From Ruminococcaceae bacterium UBA6353 (GTDB taxonomy: Bacteria; Bacillota; Clostridia; Oscillospirales; Acutalibacteraceae), in contig DJRT01000023.1 in NCBI GenBank assembly GCA_002437905.1, forward strand, positions 191,000 to 254,999: 64,000 bases of DNA, given 5' to 3'. The first letter of the stretch is position 1. Every line of letters starts with the position of its first letter. Under the pieces are notes generated by a model. The model saw nothing but the letters and a program-made list of their open reading frames with translations. It made no database searches and was not told the DNA's origin. Below are positions 18,795 to 27,591 of the stretch, piece after piece. The position numbers were made by a program, and so were the translations under genes.

Positions 18795-20405
18795 TTATTC
18801 CGCCTTCGACATTTTGCGGCGGTAATCGGGCAGCAGCTTCGGGGAAACCGCATCGGTTTCGATCCCGGCAGCCGCGCGCTCCGCATCGAACCGGGCGATG
18901 TGCTCCAGCGTCAGCTCGCCCACGGTGACCCCCTGGGACTTTTTCGCTGCATTCTGCCCGGCTGTGCGGCCAAAGACGATGATGTCCAGCAGCGAATTGC
19001 CCATCAGACGGTTACGCCCGTGGATGCCGCCAACAGCCTCGCCGGCTACAAACAGGTTCTCCACATTGGTCGTCATGCCGTCCACTGTGATATCCAGGCC
19101 GCCGTTCTGATAGTGCAGCGTGGGATAAACCAGGATCGGCTCCTTACGGATGTCAATGCCGTAGCTGCCAAACATCCGCATCATGGCAGGGATGCGCTTT
19201 TCAATCGTGCCCTCGCCGCCGATCGCTTCGATCATGGGGGTGTCCAGCCACACAGCCTCGCCGCTGCCGGTATCCACACCCTGGCCGCGGTCGGAGCACT
19301 CCCGGATGATCGAGGCAGCCGCCACATCACGCGTCTCCAGCGGGTGCATAAAGACCTTGCCATCGCGGTTGACCAGCTTGGCGCCCAGAGAACGCACCTT
19401 TTCCGTCACCAGCGCACCGAAGATCTGCTGCGGGAACGCCGCACCGGTCGGGTGATACTGCAGCGTATCGGCATACAGCAGCTTGGCGCCGACGCGGTAG
19501 CCGAGCACCAGGCCGTCCGCCGTCGCCCCATAGTGGTTGGAGGTCGGGAAGCCCTGATAGTGCATCCGGCCGGCACCGCCGGTCGCGATGATCACGGTTT
19601 TGGCACGGGCAACCATCAGTTCGTGGGTCTCCATGTTCATCAGCACCGCGCCGGCCGCATGGCCGTTTTCGTCCAGGATCAGCTCAATGGCCGCTGTAAA
19701 GTCCACCACCGGGATACCGCGATTGAGCACCTCATCGCGCAGGGTGCGCATGATCTCGGCACCCGAATAGTCCTTGGCCGCATGCATACGCTTGCGGGAG
19801 GTGCCGCCGCCGTGGGTGGTGATCATGGTGCCGTCCGGCGCCTTGTCGAATTCCACACCCAGGTCATTGAGCCACTGGATGGCCTCCGGAGCGTCACACA
19901 CCAGCTTGGCCAGCAGCTCACGCTTGGCTGCGTAGTGGCCGCCGCCAAAGGCGTCCACAAAGTGGATGGCCGGGGAATCATTCGGCTTATCCGCCGCCTG
20001 GATACCGCCCTCCGCCATCATGGTGTTGGCATCGCCGATGCGCAGCTTGGTCACGATCATCGTTTTGGCGCCGGCGTTATCCGCCTCAATCGCCGCCGAG
20101 GCGCCCGCGCCGCCGCCGCCGATGATCAGCACATCCACATCATACCGCACATCGGACAGATCGACATCCGCCGCCTGGATACGGCTGTGTGCCTGCAGCA
20201 TCTCGCACAGCTCATGCGGGACCTCCTCGCCTTTGTTGGGGCCGATCTGCAGGGTTGCAAACTCGCTGCGCTTATAGTCCGGATGATAGGCCGCCAGCAG
20301 CGCGTCCTTTTCATCCGCCGTCATCCGGGCAGGCTCATAGGCGATATTGGCCGCGCGTGCCGCCTCCACCGCCTTCAGGGATGCCGCAAATTCCTTCGGA
20401 TACAT
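18795..20405 (-). CDS. frdA: fumarate reductase/succinate dehydrogenase-type flavoprotein subunit
   Basis: Flavoprotein of 536 residues. Residues about 88-110 form the FAD dinucleotide fold (DVDVLIIGGGGAGASAAIEA). TLQYHPTG, TRDVAAASIIRE and GGIHGRNRLMGNSLLD match the substrate and proton-relay motifs of FrdA/SdhA (His, Arg, His-Arg). The family's covalent-FAD His (SHT..AxGG) is Asn127 here (DANTMMAEGGIQ), so FAD is probably non-covalent. About 85 residues precede the FAD fold, an unusual extension with a KGEEVPHELCEML segment, and the C-terminal domain is short. GGAGGG lies 6 nt before ATG 20405. It follows the Fe-S gene by 12 nt; no membrane-anchor frdCD genes are present, so the enzyme is soluble or docks on the Hdr/Flx proteins. 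Direction (fumarate reduction) is inferred from context. Confidence 0.88.
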   Translation of the reverse strand: MYPKEFAASLKAVEAARAANIAYEPARMTADEKDALLAAYHPDYKRSEFATLQIGPNKGEEVPHELCEMLQAHSRIQAADVDLSDVRYDVDVLIIGGGGAGASAAIEADNAGAKTMIVTKLRIGDANTMMAEGGIQAADKPNDSPAIHFVDAFGGGHYAAKRELLAKLVCDAPEAIQWLNDLGVEFDKAPDGTMITTHGGGTSRKRMHAAKDYSGAEIMRTLRDEVLNRGIPVVDFTAAIELILDENGHAAGAVLMNMETHELMVARAKTVIIATGGAGRMHYQGFPTSNHYGATADGLVLGYRVGAKLLYADTLQYHPTGAAFPQQIFGALVTEKVRSLGAKLVNRDGKVFMHPLETRDVAAASIIRECSDRGQGVDTGSGEAVWLDTPMIEAIGGEGTIEKRIPAMMRMFGSYGIDIRKEPILVYPTLHYQNGGLDITVDGMTTNVENLFVAGEAVGGIHGRNRLMGNSLLDIIVFGRTAGQNAAKKSQGVTVGELTLEHIARFDAERAAAGIETDAVSPKLLPDYRRKMSKAE

Positions 20406-20417
20406 ACTGAGCCCTCC

Positions 20418-21092
20418 TTATTTCTCGATCTCGCGGTTGTTGTAAAGCTCCTTCAGCTCCTCCACCGGCTTGCCCATCAGGCTTTCAATCAGCTCGGTAA
20501 AGGTGCCGTCCTTAATCTCCTGTACACGGTCGGCCAGGTGCTGCGTCTTAGGGGCAAGGTACTTGCCATTCAGGCGCCGCGCCAGCATGGCCACCTGCGG
20601 GTGGGAGATACCGGCCGGGCAGCGGGAGGAGCACACGCCACACATCACGCAGTCAAAGGACTCCTCGGCGCACTTATCAAACTCGCCGCGCTGCGCATAG
20701 GCGATGTACTGCATCACATTCAGCCCCTGCGTACAGCTCTTGGTGCAGGCATTGCAGCCAACGCAGGCGTAGATCTCCGGATACAGCTGCATCATGATCT
20801 GCTCGGTGGGCTTGATCTTCTCGATGTCATACACCTGCTTGACCAGCGGGAAGAAAGGCAGCGTTGCCACATACATATCGTTCTCCACCTTGGTCTGGCA
20901 GGCCAGGCAGGTTTTCAGCTCACGGTCGCCCTTGATGCGGTAGATGGTGGCGCAGGCACCGCAAAAGCCATTGCGGCAGCCGCAGCCGCGCACCAGCTGG
21001 TAGCCGGCATACTCCATCGCGCGCATGATCGTCAGGTTATCCGGCACACTGTATTTCTTGCCGAACAGGTAAACATTGACCATGTTTTCCAT
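20418..21092 (-). CDS. frdB: FrdB/TfrB-like iron-sulfur subunit
   Basis: Iron-sulfur protein of 224 residues. Residues 1-70 are a plant-type [2Fe-2S] domain with RGCGCRNGFCGAC and CLAC ligands; residues about 110-165 carry two [4Fe-4S] motifs, CVGCNACTKSC and CVMCGVCSSRC. This is the plan of FrdB/SdhB and of the N-terminal part of thiol:fumarate reductase TfrB, passing electrons to the flavoprotein. A plain FrdB has a [3Fe-4S] site facing quinone; here full CxxCxxC sets are kept, which fits a partner that is a protein instead of a quinone. Start 21092 has GGAG 10 nt upstream; the ATG at 21101 is too close. Confidence 0.85.
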   Translation of the reverse strand: MENMVNVYLFGKKYSVPDNLTIMRAMEYAGYQLVRGCGCRNGFCGACATIYRIKGDRELKTCLACQTKVENDMYVATLPFFPLVKQVYDIEKIKPTEQIMMQLYPEIYACVGCNACTKSCTQGLNVMQYIAYAQRGEFDKCAEESFDCVMCGVCSSRCPAGISHPQVAMLARRLNGKYLAPKTQHLADRVQEIKDGTFTELIESLMGKPVEELKELYNNREIEK

Positions 21093-21109
21093 AACGCACA
21101 TTCTCCTTA

Positions 21110-21943
21110 TCAATACTCGTTGGGCAGCTCGTCAAGCTGGTCAAAGCGGAACACCGGGCCATCCTTGCAGACATACTTGGCGCCCACATTGCAGCGGCCG
21201 CATTTGCCGATGCCGCACTTCATGCGCAGCTCCAGGGTGGTATACACCTGGGTCTTATCAAAGCCCAGCTCCTGCAGACCGGCCAGCGTGAATTTGATCA
21301 TGATGGGTGGGCCGCAGAGAATGGCGATCTTATCGGTGGAGAAGCCCAGCTCCTTCACATAGTTCGGCACAAAGCCCACATGGCCGTCCCACTCCGGCTG
21401 CTCCCGGTCGATGGTCAGGTGCACGCTCACGCCGGCATCGTTCGCCCATTCGTCAATGATCTCCTTATAGTCCACCAAATCCTGCTTGGAACGGGAGCCG
21501 TACACAATATCCAGCTTACCGTAGCGGTCGCGGTAGTGCCGGCAATAGTTGATCACCGAACGCAGCGGCGCAAGGCCGATACCGCCGGCCACAAACAGCA
21601 GATCGTGCCCGACAAACTCGGTATCCACCGGAAACGGGTGGCCATAGGGGCCGCGGATGGTGATCTGCTGCCCCACCTCCATGGAGTGCAGCCATTCGGT
21701 CACACAGCCACACTTTTTGATGGAAAACTCCATGTACTCTTCGTTTGTAGGCGAAGAAGTAATGGAAAACATCGCCTCGCCCACGCCGGGCACCGACAGC
21801 ATCGCGCACTGTCCCGGCTTGTGCTCAAAGGCCTTTTTGCCGTCCGGCGTTACCACGCGGAAGGTCTTGACATCCGGGGTGTCGATGCGGATATCCGTCA
21901 CCACACCGATTACCGGCATCAGGGGTTCCCGCTGCTCAGCCAT
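21110..21943 (-). CDS. flxA: FlxA-like FAD/NAD(P)H-binding oxidoreductase subunit
   Basis: 277-residue ferredoxin-reductase-fold protein. GQCAMLSVPGVGEAMFSITSSP is the FAD-binding site, DLLFVAGGIGLAPLRSVINY the NAD(P)H pyrophosphate loop, and AILCGPPIMIKFTLAGL the nicotinamide end. The tail KCGIGKCGRCNVGAKYVCKDGP holds a [2Fe-2S] cluster (as in dihydroorotate dehydrogenase PyrK and sulfhydrogenase gamma). In FlxABCD-HdrABC complexes this is the NADH entry subunit. ATG 21943, 8 nt after GGGAGG, overlaps the end of flxB by 8 nt. Confidence 0.87.
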   Translation of the reverse strand: MAEQREPLMPVIGVVTDIRIDTPDVKTFRVVTPDGKKAFEHKPGQCAMLSVPGVGEAMFSITSSPTNEEYMEFSIKKCGCVTEWLHSMEVGQQITIRGPYGHPFPVDTEFVGHDLLFVAGGIGLAPLRSVINYCRHYRDRYGKLDIVYGSRSKQDLVDYKEIIDEWANDAGVSVHLTIDREQPEWDGHVGFVPNYVKELGFSTDKIAILCGPPIMIKFTLAGLQELGFDKTQVYTTLELRMKCGIGKCGRCNVGAKYVCKDGPVFRFDQLDELPNEY

Positions 21944-22961
21944 TCTCGCCACCTCCCAGCTTCTTCATCACTTTCACAATGTTCATCTGAATGGGGCACT
22001 TGGCCATGCAGCGGCCGCAGCCGACGCAGGAGAACAGCCCGTCATTGTTGGTGGGGTAATACACCAGCTTGTGCATAAACCGCTGACGGAAGCGCTCAAG
22101 CTGGGTCAGACGCGGCTGGCCGGCCGACATCTTGGTAAACTCCGAATACATGCAGCTGTCCCAGCAGCGGAAACGCTTGATGCCGTGCCCGGTATTGAAA
22201 TCCTTGATATCGTAGCACTGGCAGGTGGGACACACAAAGGTGCAGGTGCCGCAGCCAAGGCAGCTTTCCGACAGCTTCTTCCACTCCGGGGCATTGAAAA
22301 ACTGCTCCGTTTTGCCGGCGCCGAAAGCGTCAGCCGACAGTGTCGCCAGCGGCAGCTTGCCCAGCCGCTCACGGATAGTCGCGCGCTGCGTCTCCACCGC
22401 CGCCTCATCGGCCGGCTCGGTCAGTGCCTCCAGGGAGGTAAGCAGCGCCGCGCCCTTTTCGCTCTTAGCGTCCAGATAGAGGGCATCCTCCGTCTTGTGG
22501 CACACCACATCCCCCTCCGGCTCCGCGGCATCAATGCCAAAGGTGCCGCAGAAGCAAGTCTCCACCGGGCGGGTGCAGGCCAGCGAGACGATGATGCCGT
22601 GTGCGCGGCGATCCTGGTAATAGGTATCCGCCGGCTCGGCCAGAAACACCCGGTCAAGCACCGCAAAGCTGCGCACATCGCAGGCGCGCACACCGAACAG
22701 AACAAAGTCCTCGCCCGGCTTGCGGGTATCAACGATCTCCACCTGCTTGCCCTCAACCTTGAAATCCATCAGGTTTTCCGTCTGGGGGAAGAAAAAGTCC
22801 TTAGCGCTGCGGATGGTATTCAGGCTTTCCGAAAGCTTCTTGCCCTCGGCCCACGGCTCAAAGCGGGCACCGGCCGTGGTATCCACCGGCAGGTACAGCG
22901 GCTTATCCGCCGCGATGGCGGCAAACAGGGCATCCAGCTTATCCAGTGCGATCTTACGCAT
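21936..22961 (-). CDS. flxB: FlxB-like iron-sulfur subunit (anaerobic sulfite reductase A / hydrogenase HydB type)
   Basis: 341-residue protein related to AsrA, sulfhydrogenase beta and FlxB. It has an N-terminal domain with FGVRACDVRSFAVLDRVFL and CFCGTFGIDAAEPEGD (a conserved Cys-binding site) and two C-terminal [4Fe-4S] motifs, CLGCGTCTFVCPTC and CVGCGRCMAKCPIQ. These proteins wire electrons between the FlxA flavin and the next Fe-S subunit. ATG 22961 is preferred over an upstream GTG because AAAGGGG is 8 nt before it. The gene overlaps flxC by 8 nt. Confidence 0.85.
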   Translation of the reverse strand: MRKIALDKLDALFAAIAADKPLYLPVDTTAGARFEPWAEGKKLSESLNTIRSAKDFFFPQTENLMDFKVEGKQVEIVDTRKPGEDFVLFGVRACDVRSFAVLDRVFLAEPADTYYQDRRAHGIIVSLACTRPVETCFCGTFGIDAAEPEGDVVCHKTEDALYLDAKSEKGAALLTSLEALTEPADEAAVETQRATIRERLGKLPLATLSADAFGAGKTEQFFNAPEWKKLSESCLGCGTCTFVCPTCQCYDIKDFNTGHGIKRFRCWDSCMYSEFTKMSAGQPRLTQLERFRQRFMHKLVYYPTNNDGLFSCVGCGRCMAKCPIQMNIVKVMKKLGGGENG

Positions 22962-23946
22962 TTGCGCCACCCCTTTCCACTGCCTCGGCCGGCTCCGGGT
23001 CGTCCGTGGTATAGTTCACAATCGGGGCACGGCTGCCAACCTCGGCACCGGCCTGGTATTCGCCGTAGAAAGCGTCGATATCCTTGATGAATTTGCGGTT
23101 GAGCAGGTGCAGCGGTATATGCTGCGGGCACACGCGGGAGCACTCGCCGCAGTCGGTGCAGCGCCCCGCCACATGGAATGCCCGGATAATATGGAACATC
23201 TGCTCTTCAAAGCTGTTGGCAGCCGCCTTGTTCTCCACCCCGGAATTCGGGTTGTCGAACACGCACTTTTCGCAGGTGCAGGCCGGGCACACATCCCGGC
23301 AGGCATTGCAGCGGATGCAGCGGGAAAGCTCCCCCTGCCAGAAAGCAAAGCGCTCGTCCGGTGTCATGCGCTCCAGCGCCTCCACCTCGTCAAAGCGGTG
23401 GCTGTCCAGCACATCGCCGTCCTCGCCCAGCAGCTCATCATAGGCCACATGCTTTTTGGATTTGCAGTGGCGGCAGCGGTCGGGCAGCAGCTCCTCACGG
23501 GCAAAGTGCCGTGTGCCGTCATACAGGGTCTCCACAGCCACATCGCCGTCCGCCTCGCTGACAGAGAGAATGCCCTCCGCCTTGCTGCGCAGCAGCGCCG
23601 CATCCAGCATGCCCTCGCAGGGCACGCCGACCGCATATACCTTTTCGCGGTCAAAGCGGTGCTCCGTCAGCAGCTGGTTGAAGCTGTAGGTATCACAGGG
23701 CTTGAGAAATGCCAGCACCTTTTTCTCGCTTTTGGCCGTCTGCGCGATCAGATACTTGGAAAAATTCGCCCCGCAGAAATCGCCGAAAACAAAATCCTGC
23801 TCCATCGCCTGGACATCGGTGAACACCGCCGGGGTCACATCATAGGCAAACTCGCCGGCCTTCCAGCCCAGCACACAGTCCACCGTGCCGTTTTCCAGCA
23901 GCTCGGCAGCCTTGGCAATGAGAATTTCGCGCGTTATTTTTTGCAT
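22954..23946 (-). CDS. flxC: FlxC-like iron-sulfur subunit
   Basis: 330-residue iron-sulfur protein with an FrhB-like N-terminal half (FLKPCDTYSFNQLLTEHRF, VGVPCEGMLDAALL, CRHCKSKKHVAYDELLG) and C-terminal [4Fe-4S] motifs CIRCNACRDVCPAC and CTDCGECSRVCPQH. This arrangement and its place between FlxD and FlxB match FlxC of the flavin-oxidoreductase/heterodisulfide-reductase clusters of anaerobes such as Desulfovibrio. ATG 23946 follows GGAGG by 7 nt and overlaps flxD by 13 nt. Confidence 0.84.
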   Translation of the reverse strand: MQKITREILIAKAAELLENGTVDCVLGWKAGEFAYDVTPAVFTDVQAMEQDFVFGDFCGANFSKYLIAQTAKSEKKVLAFLKPCDTYSFNQLLTEHRFDREKVYAVGVPCEGMLDAALLRSKAEGILSVSEADGDVAVETLYDGTRHFAREELLPDRCRHCKSKKHVAYDELLGEDGDVLDSHRFDEVEALERMTPDERFAFWQGELSRCIRCNACRDVCPACTCEKCVFDNPNSGVENKAAANSFEEQMFHIIRAFHVAGRCTDCGECSRVCPQHIPLHLLNRKFIKDIDAFYGEYQAGAEVGSRAPIVNYTTDDPEPAEAVERGGANA

Positions 23947-24368
23947 CGCAAATCCTCCAATCTCTTGTTTTCACCGAGGGCAGCAACCTTCTCGGCAAAA
24001 TCGTTCATGGTGGCGGCAAACTTGGCGCCCTCAGCGGCACTGACCCACTCCACGCGGGTGCGCTCCCGCTCAATGCCAAGATAATCCAGCATAGAGAACA
24101 GCAGCGCCATGCGGCGGCGGGTGTAATAGTTGCCGGAGGTGTAGTGGCAGTCACCGGGGTGGCAGCCGCACAGGATCACACCGTCCGCCCCGCGCTGAAA
24201 GGCGCGCAGGATGAACATGGGATTGACCCGGCAGGAGCAGGGCACCCGGATGATCTTGATCTCCGCCGGATAGTGCAGGCGGTTGTTGCCGGCCAGATCG
24301 GCGCCGGCGTAGGAACACCAGTTGCAGCAGAACGCCACGATCAGCGGCTTGTATTCATTCACTTGCAT
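23934..24368 (-). CDS. flxD: FlxD/MvhD-type [2Fe-2S] electron-transfer subunit
   Basis: 144-residue MvhD/FlxD homologue. The Cys-rich marks CCNWCSYAGADLAG, RVPCSCRVNP and CGCHPGDCHYTSGN are those of the [2Fe-2S] protein that links an electron-donor module to HdrA. It overlaps hdrA by 10 nt and has GGAGG before its ATG. As the adaptor between Flx and Hdr modules, it is the strongest sign that the two form one complex. Confidence 0.92.
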   Translation of the reverse strand: MQVNEYKPLIVAFCCNWCSYAGADLAGNNRLHYPAEIKIIRVPCSCRVNPMFILRAFQRGADGVILCGCHPGDCHYTSGNYYTRRRMALLFSMLDYLGIERERTRVEWVSAAEGAKFAATMNDFAEKVAALGENKRLEDLRCKK

Positions 24369-26353
24369 ATCGCGTCAACCTCCGCCATGATTTCTTTTGT
24401 CGTGAAGCCGCGCAGATCCATTGCACCGGACATGCAGGCCACCGTGCAGGCGCCGCAGCCCTGGCACACGGCCTCATTCACCACCGCCACACGGCGCACC
24501 TTGGTGGTGCGGTCGGGCATACGGAATTCCTTATCCTGGTAGCTGATCGCGCCGTAGGGGCACACCTTTTCGCAGGTGGAGCAGCCGTTGCACATCATCT
24601 CATCGGAATGGGCGATGCAGGGGTTGCCGGTCAGCTTATCCTTGCACAGCAGCCCGATCACCTTGGAGGCGGCAGCGCCGGCCTGCGAGACGGTCTCCGG
24701 GATATCCTTCGGCCCCTGGCAGGTGCCGGAAAGGAACACGCCGGCGGTGGGGCTTTCCACCGGGCGCAGCTTCGGGTGCGCCTCGGTAAAGAAGTCGTTG
24801 GTATCCATGCTGGCCGTCAGCATAGTCGCCAGCGGGCGGGCCGACTTATCCGGCTCGATCGCCGCAGCCAGCACCACCAGATCGGCGTCGATATGCACCT
24901 GCTTGCCATAGATCAGGTCAGAGCCCTGCACCTTCAGCTTGTTGCCCTCCGGTGAAACCTTACCGACCATGCCCTTGATGTAGTGCACGCCGTATTCCTC
25001 CACCGCACGGCGGTAGAATTCATCGAAATTCTTGCCGGGGGTACGCACATCAATATAGAACACCGTCACATCGGTATCCGGGTACTTATCCCGGATCAGC
25101 ATGGCGTGCTTGGCCGTGTACATGCAGCAGATTTTGGAGCAGTATTCCTTGCCCTTTTCCGCGCAGACCGCACAGCGGGAGCCAACACACTGCACAAACA
25201 CGATCTTGTGCGGGTGCTCACCATCCGAGGGCCGCAGCAGCGTGCCGCCGGTGGGGCCGGCCGCGTTCATCAGGCGCTCCAGCTCCAGCGAGGTGATGAC
25301 ATCCTTGGACTGCGAGTAAGCAAACTCGTCAAACTTCTCCATGGAGATGGGATTGAAGCCGGTCGCCACCACAATGGCGCCGTACTTTTCCTCCACATAC
25401 TCATCCTTCGCCTGATAATCAATGGCGCCGGCGCTGCAGACCTTGGAGCAGACGCCGCACTTGCCGTTCTTGAGCATCATGCAGTAATTCGGGTCAATGG
25501 TGGCCACCTTCGGCACCGCCTGGGCAAAGGGGATATAGATCGCATGACGGTTGTCCATGCCGAGGTTAAACTCGTTGGGCACCTTCTTCTGCGGGCATTT
25601 TTCGGTGCACAGACCGCAGCCGGTGCACACATCCTCCTTCACATAGCGCGCCCGGCGCTTGATGGTCACATCAAAGTTGCCCACGAAGCCCTTGACCGCC
25701 GTTACCTCGGAGTAGGAGAAAATGCGGATCTTCTCATTCTGCGCCACATCCACCATCTTGGGGGTCAGGATGCAGGCGGCGCAGTCGAGCGTCGGGAAGG
25801 TCTTATCCAGCTGCGCCATCTTGCCGCCGATGGTGGGCTTGGTCTCCACGATATCCACCGGGAAGCCGGCATCGGCAATGTCCAGCGCCGTCTGGATACC
25901 GGCAATACCGCCGCCGATCACCAGTGCCCGCTTGGTCACCGGGCTTTCGCCGGGGGTCAGCGGGGTATTCAGATTCACCTTGGCTACGGCCGCCTTGGCC
26001 AGAATAATCGCCTTTTCCGTACCCACGGGCATCTCCTTATGTACCCAGGAGCACTGCTCACGGATATTGGCGATCTCCACCATGTACGGGTTCAGACCGG
26101 CGGCAGCCGCCGTTTTGCGGAAGGTCGCCTCATGCATACGGGGGGAGCAGGAGCACACCACAATGCCGGTCAGCTTATGCTCCGCCACCGCCTGCTTGAT
26201 GATGTCCTGCCCGGCCTGGGAGCACATATAGGGGTAATCAGTGGAGAAAACAACACCCGGTTCCTGCCGGATGGCCTTGGCAACCGCTGCCACATCCACT
26301 GTGCCGGCAATGTTCGTGCCGCAGTGGCATACAAATACACCTATTCTCTGCAC
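24359..26353 (-). CDS. hdrA: heterodisulfide reductase subunit A-like flavoprotein
   Basis: HdrA homologue of 664 residues. N-terminal domain GVFVCHCGTNIAG with VVCSCSPRMHE (Cys ligands of the N-terminal cluster), the thioredoxin-reductase-like FAD fold LVIGGGIAGIQTALDIAD with GGKMAQLDKTFPTLDCAACILTPKM, an inserted ferredoxin domain CTGCGLCTEKCP / CGVCSKVC, and a C-terminal ferredoxin domain CNGCSTCEKVCP / CQGCGACTVAC. HdrA's FAD is the bifurcation site in characterised complexes, splitting electrons between ferredoxin and a high-potential acceptor. It starts with GTG (26353) behind AGGAG. All expected Cys motifs are present. Confidence 0.93.
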   Translation of the reverse strand: MQRIGVFVCHCGTNIAGTVDVAAVAKAIRQEPGVVFSTDYPYMCSQAGQDIIKQAVAEHKLTGIVVCSCSPRMHEATFRKTAAAAGLNPYMVEIANIREQCSWVHKEMPVGTEKAIILAKAAVAKVNLNTPLTPGESPVTKRALVIGGGIAGIQTALDIADAGFPVDIVETKPTIGGKMAQLDKTFPTLDCAACILTPKMVDVAQNEKIRIFSYSEVTAVKGFVGNFDVTIKRRARYVKEDVCTGCGLCTEKCPQKKVPNEFNLGMDNRHAIYIPFAQAVPKVATIDPNYCMMLKNGKCGVCSKVCSAGAIDYQAKDEYVEEKYGAIVVATGFNPISMEKFDEFAYSQSKDVITSLELERLMNAAGPTGGTLLRPSDGEHPHKIVFVQCVGSRCAVCAEKGKEYCSKICCMYTAKHAMLIRDKYPDTDVTVFYIDVRTPGKNFDEFYRRAVEEYGVHYIKGMVGKVSPEGNKLKVQGSDLIYGKQVHIDADLVVLAAAIEPDKSARPLATMLTASMDTNDFFTEAHPKLRPVESPTAGVFLSGTCQGPKDIPETVSQAGAAASKVIGLLCKDKLTGNPCIAHSDEMMCNGCSTCEKVCPYGAISYQDKEFRMPDRTTKVRRVAVVNEAVCQGCGACTVACMSGAMDLRGFTTKEIMAEVDAICK

Positions 26354-26371
26354 GGTTCTGCTTCTCCTTTC

Positions 26372-26764
26372 TTATTTCGCATATTTCCGCATGGCGCTCA
26401 TAACCGCCTGCTGCGGGGTATCGTCGTCAATGCGGCCGGGGATATCGTTCGCTGTCAGGTGGTTCTGCCCCTTTTCGCGGATCACGCTCAGGCGGATCGC
26501 CTCCACCAGCTTGGCCGGCTCCACGCCGCGCGGGCAGCGGTCCACGCAGGCAAAGCAGGACAGGCACTTGTAAATGGAGGGAGACTTCATCAGCGTTTCA
26601 ATGTCGCCGATCTCCACCATATACACAAACTGGTGCGGATGATACTCCATCTCGTCATAGGAAGGGCAGGTTGCCGAACACTTACCGCAGCGCATACACT
26701 TCAGTGGATTAACGCCGCTCATGCGCAGAAGCTGTTCCTTCTGCTTTTCAGTTTTGCTCTGCAT
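26372..26764 (-). CDS. hdrC: heterodisulfide reductase subunit C-like iron-sulfur protein
   Basis: 130-residue HdrC with two [4Fe-4S] motifs, CMRCGKCSATCP and CLSCFACVDRCP, spaced as in the family, and a C-terminal helical tail. It conducts electrons from HdrA to HdrB. ATG 26764 has AGGAGG and overlaps hdrB by 17 nt. Lies 18 nt before hdrA. Confidence 0.92.
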   Translation of the reverse strand: MQSKTEKQKEQLLRMSGVNPLKCMRCGKCSATCPSYDEMEYHPHQFVYMVEIGDIETLMKSPSIYKCLSCFACVDRCPRGVEPAKLVEAIRLSVIREKGQNHLTANDIPGRIDDDTPQQAVMSAMRKYAK

Positions 26765-27560
26765 GCGTATCCTCCTTCACGCCCAGTGCCTCCGCCAGCA
26801 GCTCGGTGAAATACACCACCGGCACGGGGCTTTCGTTCTTCACAAGGTTATACTTACACAGCGGGCAGGCCGTCACGATCAGCTCGGCGCCGTGGGCAGC
26901 CGCGCTGCCGCTGACGGTCTGCGATTTTTTCTGTGCGGAGGCAGGATCCTCCAGCGCCACATAGCCGCCGCAGCACTCATTGCGCTGCGGGTAGATGACC
27001 GGCTCGGCGCCGATCGCCCGGATCAGCTGCTCCAGTATCTGCGGATTTTCCACATCATCCATCTGCATCACCTTGCCGGGACGCAGCAGTAGGCAGCCGT
27101 AGTAGGCGGCGATTTTCCGGCCGGTCAGCGGATGCACCACCGCCTCGCGCAGCTTATCAAAGCCGACGGTATCGCGCAGCAGCTCCAGATAGTGGTACAC
27201 CGGCGTTTCCCCATGGTAGGGGGCCGTCGGGTTTTTATCCTGTGCCATATACCGGTTCACCCGGTCGGCAAAGTCGGCGTCCGTCTGCATCGCGTGGTTG
27301 GTCTGCTTGATCACATTGTGGCAGGCCGAGCAGACCGTGACCAGCGGCTGGCCGCTGTCCCGCGCAGCTGCCAGCGCACGCACGCTGGGCAGCTTGGTGG
27401 CAATCTCATCCCGCGCGCTGACAAACACACCGCCGCAGCACTGCCAATCGGGGATCTCACACAGCTCCACGCCGAGCCGTTCGGCGCACAGGCGCGCATA
27501 GCGGTCCAGCTCCTTTGCCTTGGTACGGAGGGTACAACCGGGAAAATAACTGACTTTCAT
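26748..27560 (-). CDS. hdrB: heterodisulfide reductase subunit B-like (CCG-domain) protein
   Basis: 270-residue HdrB with both CCG domains complete: YFPGCTLRTKA, WQCCGGVFVS, CSACHN in the first half and YYGCLLLRPGK, NECCGGYVAL, CPLCKYN in the second. In methanogens these hold the two noncubane [4Fe-4S] clusters that reduce CoM-S-S-CoB. Bacteria lack that disulfide; the acceptor is usually another protein or thiol. With frdAB in the same operon, electrons may pass to fumarate reductase. The open frame extends upstream, but ATG 27560 follows GGGAGG and starts the conserved MKVSYFPGC. Confidence 0.92.
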   Translation of the reverse strand: MKVSYFPGCTLRTKAKELDRYARLCAERLGVELCEIPDWQCCGGVFVSARDEIATKLPSVRALAAARDSGQPLVTVCSACHNVIKQTNHAMQTDADFADRVNRYMAQDKNPTAPYHGETPVYHYLELLRDTVGFDKLREAVVHPLTGRKIAAYYGCLLLRPGKVMQMDDVENPQILEQLIRAIGAEPVIYPQRNECCGGYVALEDPASAQKKSQTVSGSAAAHGAELIVTACPLCKYNLVKNESPVPVVYFTELLAEALGVKEDTHAEQN

Positions 27561-27591
27561 TGCTTTCCTCCCATACAGTTTCCGTGCGGCA

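Noticed and set aside
24359..27560. Methanogen origin because of HdrABC
   Set aside because: HdrABC with Flx genes is common in anaerobic bacteria, and every flanking gene (T-box alaS, yunB, plsY, fakA) is bacterial.
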